A stretch of DNA of 11,791 nucleotides from positions 1 to 11,791 of the forward strand of contig DEIM01000025.1 of NCBI GenBank assembly GCA_002352485.1, written 5' to 3'. The notes under the pieces are model-generated. The model was not told the origin of the DNA. It saw only the letters and a list, made by a program, of their open reading frames with translations, and ran no database searches. The translations under genes were made by a program, and so were the position numbers. Source of the DNA: Candidatus Dadabacteria bacterium UBA2774. Its GTDB lineage: Bacteria > Desulfobacterota_D > UBA1144 > Nemesobacterales > UBA2774. Numbering within the stretch: the stretch's first letter is position 1; each line of letters begins with the position of its first letter. This document shows, piece by piece, positions 6,595-11,791 of the stretch.

Positions 6595-7938
6595 TCAGCC
6601 GGCATGGTCTCCTTTGATTCCTTTGTTAGGTACGGGCAAAATCTCCTTCATCTCGGCAATCGAGACAGCTGGCAGAGTCTTGATAAATATCAGGAAGAAC
6701 ATGAAGAACCATGCGAAGCTGCCGACTGTGATCCCGATCTCGACCCATGAAGGCATATATATTCCCCAGGCCGCAGGGTCAAAACCCTGTGAGAGGGAAA
6801 TAACGATAATGTTGAACCTCTCAAACCACATACCGATGTTGATAAAGATTGAAATGATGAAAAGTACTTTTATGTTCCTCCGCACTGCTTTAAACCAAAG
6901 CGGAATCGGTATGACTACATTACAGACAACCATTATCCAATAGAAGATCGCGTACTCGCCGGTGGCCCTGTAGTAGAACTGACCCCACTCATATGGGCTT
7001 CCGCTGTACCAGGCTAAAAAGAATTCGACACCGTACGCATAGCCTACAATTAAAGATGTAAGGATGATGAGCTTGGCCATGCCGTCGTAGTTATCTAAGG
7101 TTATATATTCCTCTAAGTGAAAGATCTTTCTTATCGGTACGGTAAGGGTGATTACCATCCCGAGGCCTGAAAATATGGCGCCCGCAACAAAATATGGAGC
7201 AAATATTGTCGTATGCCATCCGGGGAGGTTGGACATAGCAAAATCCCAGGACACGACGCTGTGCACTGAAAGTACAAGAGGCGTTGCAAAGGCCGCAAAA
7301 AACAGATACGCCCTCGTGTAGTGCAGCCATTCCCAGTTAGACCCCTTCCAGCCAAGTGAGAGCACCGAATATACGAACTTGCGGGGCGCCTCTGTTACCC
7401 TGTCCCTTACGGCGGCAATATCGGGAATCAAACCTACGAAGAAGAATAGCGAGCTTACTGTTAAATATGTGCTTACCGCAAACACGTCCCAAAGGAGCGG
7501 GGACTTAAAGTTTACCCAGAGCTCCCTTTGGTTCGGGTAAGGGAACAGCCAATAGAAGTTCCATGGGCGTCCTAAGTGAATAATGGGGAAGAGGCCTGCC
7601 GTTAGAACCGCAAACACGGTCATACCCTCAGCAATCCTGTATATCGACATTCGGAAATTGGCCCGGAATAAAAATAGTATTGCAGAAATCAGTGTCCCTG
7701 AGTGTGCGATACCAACCCAGAAAACAAAGTCCGTAATGTATACGCCCCAGAATACAGGGTGACGGTAACCGGCTACACCAAGACCCGTGTAAACCTGATG
7801 AATGAAACAAAATAGGCCAAACCCTACGAAGCCAAGTGTAGGTATAAACAGCGCAAGCCACTTTACAGTGGGCTTGTCAAGCATTCTTATAACATCTTCA
7901 TTGACTCTTGCGTAGGTTAAAGTTGATTGCTCGCTCAT
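6595..7938 (-). CDS. actC: ACIII subunit ActC (NrfD/PsrC-like quinol-oxidising membrane subunit)
   Basis: The membrane subunit held to carry the quinol-oxidation site of ACIII, 447 residues with about ten helices. Family signatures are FWVGIAHSG (73-81), RIAEG (101-105), HLGRPW (121-126) and, further on, HSVVSWDFA and MWFERFN. His79 and His121 are present here but replaced in the paralogue ActF, which supports this subunit as the quinol-reactive one. Electrons would pass to the iron-sulfur domain of ActB, with the quinol protons released or translocated. The ATG overlaps the actB stop by one base (TAATG), implying translational coupling and equal dosage. No cofactor-binding cysteines are expected or seen. 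Length is close to known ActC proteins. Confidence 0.94.
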   Translation of the reverse strand: MSEQSTLTYARVNEDVIRMLDKPTVKWLALFIPTLGFVGFGLFCFIHQVYTGLGVAGYRHPVFWGVYITDFVFWVGIAHSGTLISAILFLFRANFRMSIYRIAEGMTVFAVLTAGLFPIIHLGRPWNFYWLFPYPNQRELWVNFKSPLLWDVFAVSTYLTVSSLFFFVGLIPDIAAVRDRVTEAPRKFVYSVLSLGWKGSNWEWLHYTRAYLFFAAFATPLVLSVHSVVSWDFAMSNLPGWHTTIFAPYFVAGAIFSGLGMVITLTVPIRKIFHLEEYITLDNYDGMAKLIILTSLIVGYAYGVEFFLAWYSGSPYEWGQFYYRATGEYAIFYWIMVVCNVVIPIPLWFKAVRRNIKVLFIISIFINIGMWFERFNIIVISLSQGFDPAAWGIYMPSWVEIGITVGSFAWFFMFFLIFIKTLPAVSIAEMKEILPVPNKGIKGDHAG

Positions 7939-10862
7939 TAAGCTTTATCCCGTACTACTTTTTTTAGATATGTAATCGCAGGCTGAGTGTTAACAAATTC
8001 AAGAGCCCTGTAACCCCTGTCGTCGTGTGAGAGTTTTGACGCATTACTTTCATGATCTTCCAGATTGCCGAACACTATGGCTTCGGCTGGGCATGCCTGC
8101 TCGCATGCGACCTTAAACTCGCCGTCGCCTACGTCTCTACTGTCGTCCTTGGCCAGATCCTTTGCATAATTAATCCTCTGTACGCAGAAAGTGCATTTTT
8201 CCATTACACCCTTAGAGCGGACTGTTACGTCCGGATTTAGCTGCCAGTCTAAAGGCTCGGGCCATTTATATGTAAACCAGTTGAATTTTCTTACTTTATA
8301 AGTGCAGTTGTTTGCGCAGTATCTTGTGCCTACGCAGCGGTTGTAAACCATTCCGTTGAGCCCTTCTGGGTTGTGGTACGTGGCAAAAACGGGGCATACG
8401 GGCTCGCAGGGAGCGTTTCCGCACTGCTGACACAGCATAGGGAAATACATAGTCCTAAACCCTTTGGCATCGTCTGTTTTCTCAAAGTATCTTTCAATAC
8501 GAATCCATGCCATATCGCGTCTTTTGGCGACCATATCTTTACCGACAAAAGCGATATTGTTCTCTGCATAACAAGCCGTAACGCATGAGCCGCAGCCGAC
8601 GCATTTCTGAAGATCGATAGCCATTCCCCAGCGGTATGTGTGATACTCCCGCGGAGGGTAGAAATCGGCCTCGTGATGCTCCTCATGATGAATGCCTTTT
8701 TGGAGCTCGCTCAGGGCAACTGTTTCGGCAATAACTCTGTCGTGCTGGGTAGTTGTATATTGCGTTTGTACGAATTGTGCGTGTTTACCTGTTCTAGAAG
8801 CGTTTACTTTTGTAGTCAGCCATGCAAAGCCGCCTGAAAGCTGGTCTGTTGTTACAGGAAGGAGATCAAGCGGGTTAACGCCCCTATCTTTCGCATATCT
8901 TCCGTATGCGGTGTGACCCTGCCCTATCATTACGGCGAGAGTATCGGGCCTGATGCCTTCATAAACATAGGCTTGCGTGTCGATTGTGCCGTTAGGGGAT
9001 TCTATAGTAACAAAATCTCCAAGTTTTATTCCAAGTTTTTTAGCCGTGTCGGGATGTACCTCGACCCACGAATCCCATACGCCTGTGGTAATGGCTTCCG
9101 GGAGCTCCTGAAGCCAGGGCTTGTTAGCGCCTCTCCCGTCGTAGTATCTGTAGGAAGGGTATGCCATGAAGTAGTATTCGCCCTCACCCTTAAACTCGGC
9201 ATCAGGGAACGAAATACCCATGGCTGCTGAGGAGAGGGATACTGCAACCTTAGTAGGCTCTTCGTAGAAGCCGCCATCCTCAAGCGCCTTATTCCATTCT
9301 TTATCGAAATCGCCGGAAGGCAAGATATCCTTCCAGGCGTCTCTTAAGTAATCGTAATATGTAGTCTGAACGTATCTGCCGTTTAGCTCTTCAACCTGAC
9401 CGCTTATGGAAAGAAGCACGTCCCCAGTGCTCTTCGTGTTGAAAACAGGGGCCATGATAGGCTGCGTAAGCCCCTTTACGGAAGTTCTCGGGGAATAATC
9501 CCCCCAGCTCTCCAGAAACGTATTGTCGGGGAGAACGAGGTCTGAAAGCTCCGTCGTTTCATCCATAAAGCTGGAGAAGCTGACAATTGTATCTACCTTC
9601 TCTAAGGCCTCTTTGAATTTCATGGATTTGGGGAGCGTAAACACGGGATTCACACCGTGAATTAATATTAAATCTATGTCGCCGCTGTTCATAGAATCTA
9701 TGAGTGAGGACATATCCTGGAACGAATTTACGTCTGAGATGGAAAGCGTATCGCCAAAATCAATCGTGTCGCCAATGTTGCCAGCGACGTAGTTAAGTAT
9801 ATTTATTGCTACGAGTGTTTGTGTTGCGTTTGTTCCGGAACTCGCTACGCCGCCCCCTATGGCTAGGCTTGAGTCGGCACCTGCAAATTCCTTTGCAATC
9901 TGAGTTATTACTTCCTTGGGTACATCTGTTATTGAAGATACTTTATCCGGGGAATAATTACTGAGAAGCCCTTGTAGGCCGCCTGCTGAATTTGAGGAGA
10001 GCCCTTCGTTTACTATGACGTTAGCTATTCCAAGCGCTAATACACCCTCGGTTCCGGGTTTGATGGACACCCACTGATCGGCATTGGTGCCTGTGAGTGA
10101 GGCTCTTGGGTCAATGTAAACGAATTTTCCTACCGATTTGTCTTTTACAGAGTGCATGGCGCTGAAATCTGCGGTGTACTCTACAGGGGAAAGCCAGGTT
10201 TCGAGGAAGTCCGCTCCGAATGAGAGCAGATAGTCAGTTTTTTCTATATTGTATGTAGGTATTTTTTCTATTCCAAAAGAAATCTTGTTCGCTTCCTTAA
10301 GAGGCTCGTACGCAAAAGTTTCGTACTGTATATGGGCTCCTCCGAGAACACCCATCCAATCCTCAATGAGTGTGCTTAAAGTGCCGGATATGTTGTTTGT
10401 GAGAAAAACTATATTCCCGCTCTTATCACCAGAGCGCGCTTTAACTATTTTTTCACTTAGGCTCTTCTCGATGCTTTCCCAGCCCAGGGGCTTCATTCTG
10501 CCGTCATCGTTTTTAAGGAGCGGGGACTTGATACGATCAGGGTTGTAGAGACCCTGAAGCGATGCCTGTCCGCGCGCGCATGTCGCCCCTGAATTAATAG
10601 GGCTTTTAGTATTTCCCTCTACTTTGATTGCGCGGCCTTCACGGTTCTTTACAACTATACCGCAACCGGCGGGGCATTCTCTGCATGTGCTCGAGTAATA
10701 GTTGGGTAGTCCGGGGATGATGCCTTCAGGGGGTATGACGTAGGGTATAATCTGCTCAACAGGCGGGGAGCACGCTCCCGTGACTGCAGCCGTGCCGCCG
10801 GCTACGCCTATTATCTTCAGAAAATCCCTTCTCTTTAATCCGCCCTTCTTATCTTGAGACAT
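7938..10862 (-). CDS. actB: ACIII subunit ActB (molybdopterin-oxidoreductase-like and iron-sulfur fusion)
   Basis: A 974-residue fusion that relays electrons in ACIII. The N-terminus has a twin-arginine motif, KRRDFLK (10-16), and a Cys31 after TGA that may be lipidated, so export by Tat is expected. The first domain (about 50-720) resembles molybdopterin oxidoreductases; in ACIII structures it holds no molybdenum cofactor. It still has the cysteine set C60, C63, C67 and C95 (CRECPAGC and CARGQ). The second domain (about 745-974) is a four-cluster ferredoxin: C754/C757/C760/C764, C811/C814/C819/C823, C843/C849/C853 and C890/C893/C920/C924. In CVGTRYC (843-849) Thr846 takes the usual Cys place, as expected for the [3Fe-4S] cluster of ActB. 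A His-rich linker (HHEEHH) lies just before it. GGAGG is a few bases before the ATG; actA ends 12 bp upstream. Confidence 0.95.
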   Translation of the reverse strand: MSQDKKGGLKRRDFLKIIGVAGGTAAVTGACSPPVEQIIPYVIPPEGIIPGLPNYYSSTCRECPAGCGIVVKNREGRAIKVEGNTKSPINSGATCARGQASLQGLYNPDRIKSPLLKNDDGRMKPLGWESIEKSLSEKIVKARSGDKSGNIVFLTNNISGTLSTLIEDWMGVLGGAHIQYETFAYEPLKEANKISFGIEKIPTYNIEKTDYLLSFGADFLETWLSPVEYTADFSAMHSVKDKSVGKFVYIDPRASLTGTNADQWVSIKPGTEGVLALGIANVIVNEGLSSNSAGGLQGLLSNYSPDKVSSITDVPKEVITQIAKEFAGADSSLAIGGGVASSGTNATQTLVAINILNYVAGNIGDTIDFGDTLSISDVNSFQDMSSLIDSMNSGDIDLILIHGVNPVFTLPKSMKFKEALEKVDTIVSFSSFMDETTELSDLVLPDNTFLESWGDYSPRTSVKGLTQPIMAPVFNTKSTGDVLLSISGQVEELNGRYVQTTYYDYLRDAWKDILPSGDFDKEWNKALEDGGFYEEPTKVAVSLSSAAMGISFPDAEFKGEGEYYFMAYPSYRYYDGRGANKPWLQELPEAITTGVWDSWVEVHPDTAKKLGIKLGDFVTIESPNGTIDTQAYVYEGIRPDTLAVMIGQGHTAYGRYAKDRGVNPLDLLPVTTDQLSGGFAWLTTKVNASRTGKHAQFVQTQYTTTQHDRVIAETVALSELQKGIHHEEHHEADFYPPREYHTYRWGMAIDLQKCVGCGSCVTACYAENNIAFVGKDMVAKRRDMAWIRIERYFEKTDDAKGFRTMYFPMLCQQCGNAPCEPVCPVFATYHNPEGLNGMVYNRCVGTRYCANNCTYKVRKFNWFTYKWPEPLDWQLNPDVTVRSKGVMEKCTFCVQRINYAKDLAKDDSRDVGDGEFKVACEQACPAEAIVFGNLEDHESNASKLSHDDRGYRALEFVNTQPAITYLKKVVRDKA

Positions 10863-10874
10863 CTACTCCTCCGA

Positions 10875-11441
10875 TTAATAATGACAAGTCAAACAGTCCT
10901 TTAAATGTGTCAGCTCGGCTTCATCTTTGGCATTTTGCGTATGGCATTGTATGCAAAAGCCCATATTCATTTTGTTAACCTCGTGAACCTGATCCATCTG
11001 GGCTACGTCACCATGGCACTGAGCGCACTCAAAACCGCGTTTTATGTGTCTCTTATGGGTAAAATGCACGTATCCGGGCTGTGAGTTGACTTTAACCCAA
11101 GGTATGGGCTCTTTGTTGGCCCAGTACTCTCTTACCTTGGCTATTTCATTTTTAATATTTATTGTAGTGCCGTCGAAATCATAATCTACGTCGCGCCCGG
11201 CAATTTGAGAGTGGCAGCCCATACACTTTTTAACTGATGGAATGCCTGGAATGGGCGATACATCGACGAAGCTATGGCAGTATTCACATGGAATCTGGTC
11301 TTCGGTGGCATGAATCTTATGGCTGAACCTTACCGGCTGGGTAGGGCCTTGGTCACTGCTTTCAGCATTGTAGAAATAAAAACCCACGAGCGTGAAGAGA
11401 ACCAGTGTGGGCAGTGAAAGTATTTTTATCCTATTCCTCAT
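10875..11441 (-). CDS. actA: ACIII subunit ActA (pentaheme cytochrome c)
   Basis: First gene of the operon and the multiheme c-type subunit of ACIII, 188 residues. An N-terminal hydrophobic segment (about 6-24) acts as signal or membrane anchor, placing the rest in the periplasm. Five CXXCH heme sites are visible: CEYCH (52-56), CMGCH (73-77), CAQCH (139-143), CIQCH (163-167) and CLTCH (183-187). Additional His residues for bis-His ligation occur in FSHKIH (39-44), FTHKRH (127-132), QVHEV (151-155) and THLKD (178-182). This matches the five-heme ActA and related cytochrome c7/NrfH-like chains. The last heme motif is one residue from the C-terminus. It would accept electrons from ActB and pass them on to ActE or an external acceptor. 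AGGA sits a few bases before the ATG at 11441. Confidence 0.94.
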   Translation of the reverse strand: MRNRIKILSLPTLVLFTLVGFYFYNAESSDQGPTQPVRFSHKIHATEDQIPCEYCHSFVDVSPIPGIPSVKKCMGCHSQIAGRDVDYDFDGTTINIKNEIAKVREYWANKEPIPWVKVNSQPGYVHFTHKRHIKRGFECAQCHGDVAQMDQVHEVNKMNMGFCIQCHTQNAKDEAELTHLKDCLTCHY

Positions 11442-11539
11442 CCTATTTCCTTAGCTGTAACCTACTTGCTTTATTACTTAATGTCTTTGAAGTGTGAGCT
11501 TTTAGATAATTTTGGCTTAACTCTCAAAAACGCCTAGTA

Positions 11540-11567
11540 TTTATATCATACCGAGAAATTCTGTCAA
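11540..11567 (-). promoter_or_regulatory. Sigma70-type promoter of the ACIII operon
   Basis: On the minus strand a perfect TTGACA (11562-11567), a 16-base spacer, then TATAAA (11540-11545). Transcription would begin near 11533, leaving a leader of about 90 bases before actA. I see no convincing riboswitch or attenuator fold in that leader. No other strong promoter is seen inside the operon down to position 3918. Confidence 0.6.
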
Positions 11568-11683
11568 GAATTTGAGCAGATTCCTTAAAAAGAAGCTGTA
11601 AAATAAAGGGTTCAAGCTGCTGCGGAAAGAGGTTTGTATGAGTGGTATTTTCAGCACTCAATTAACATTTTAGAATAAAATTT

Positions 11684-11716
11684 GAGATTCTCCCCTGCTT
11701 TGGTCCTCAGAATGAC
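11684..11716. repeat. Possible dispersed intergenic repeat unit
   Basis: Read on the minus strand this starts GTCATTCTGAG (11706-11716) and ends GAGAATCTC (11684-11692) with 13 bases between. It resembles the common dispersed element of the form GTCATTCTGAG...GAAGAATCTC found in many bacterial intergenic regions, which produces spurious VILxxxxxENL-type translations. Only one copy is in this window, so it cannot be shown to repeat here. The adjoining bases to 11791, open in one frame but without a start or ribosome binding site, may be part of the same element. Confidence 0.35.
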
Positions 11717-11791
11717 TAAAACGTTTGCTCTTCCAGTCTTTGCTAAAACTACGTTTCGACACCCAGGGTGGGGACAGAGGCGAGCGCTTCA

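Larger units (their letters stand above)
11442..11791. other. 350-bp non-coding region upstream of the ACIII operon
   Basis: No gene is convincing here. It contains the actA leader (11442-11533), the operon promoter (11540-11567), an AT-rich stretch, a small hairpin (TGAGTG 11639-11644 with CACTCA 11655-11660) lacking a T-run, and the repeat-like segment at 11684-11716. A short plus-strand frame from ATG 11712 is open to the window end but has no ribosome binding site and falls in the repeat-like region. Two imperfect direct copies, 11713-11726 and 11741-11756, share CTAAAAC and CGTTT. Confidence 0.5.

Noticed and set aside
11608..11616. GGGTTCAAG resembling a tRNA T-loop
   Set aside because: No acceptor, anticodon or D-arm pairing can be built around it.
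11639..11660. Hairpin TGAGTG/CACTCA as a terminator
   Set aside because: Six base pairs with a ten-base loop and no following T-tract; no gene upstream that would need it is visible.
11712..11791. Plus-strand frame open to the window end
   Set aside because: No ribosome binding site, lies in the repeat-like segment, and the translation resembles no protein I know.

Overview
The window holds a complete alternative complex III (ACIII) operon, followed downstream by a crotonase-family enzyme, a GldC-like protein, an LLM-class flavin oxidoreductase, a cyclophilin lipoprotein and the 3' end of an unrecognised gene. It suggests a Gram-negative bacterium with an aerobic, menaquinol- or quinol-oxidising respiratory chain based on ACIII rather than cytochrome bc1. 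Lineage is uncertain. Most starts have clear Shine-Dalgarno sites and the promoters look like ordinary sigma70 (TTGACA / TATAA-type), which argues against Bacteroidota even though ACIII and GldC-like proteins are common there. A deltaproteobacterial-type or candidate-phylum (for example Dadabacteria-like) origin is a guess only.

Layout. 1-617 (+): 3' part of an unrecognised Trp- and Cys-containing protein, with its frame open to the window edge. 685-1410 (-): exported cyclophilin-type prolyl isomerase, divergent from 1564-2493 (+), an LLM-class (F420/FMN-type) oxidoreductase; the shared 153-bp spacer carries a strong minus-strand promoter and a weaker plus-strand candidate. 2513-2857 (-): GldC-like protein, convergent with the oxidoreductase. 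2916-3761 (-): MenB/BadI-like crotonase with its own promoter and a palindrome on the -10. 3918-11441 (-): the ACIII operon, transcribed right to left as actA (pentaheme cytochrome c), actB (molybdoenzyme-like plus ferredoxin fusion), actC (NrfD-like), actD (DUF3341), actE (monoheme cytochrome c), actF (second NrfD-like), then a 47-residue single-helix membrane protein. 11442-11791 carries the operon promoter and leader and, further upstream, a stretch resembling a dispersed intergenic repeat.

How the operon works: ActC and ActF are the membrane quinol/proton-handling subunits, ActD is an anchor subunit, ActB relays electrons through its iron-sulfur clusters, and ActA and ActE pass them via c-hemes to a periplasmic acceptor or directly to a terminal oxidase. 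No oxidase gene is in the window. Tight spacing (12 bp, 1-bp overlap, 24, 44, 1 and 49 bp) supports one transcript. The most useful new point is the 47-residue membrane protein at the operon's end, which has a good ribosome binding site and would be missed by ordinary length cut-offs. Otherwise this is mostly recognisable housekeeping and respiratory sequence; I see no clear new multi-gene system.
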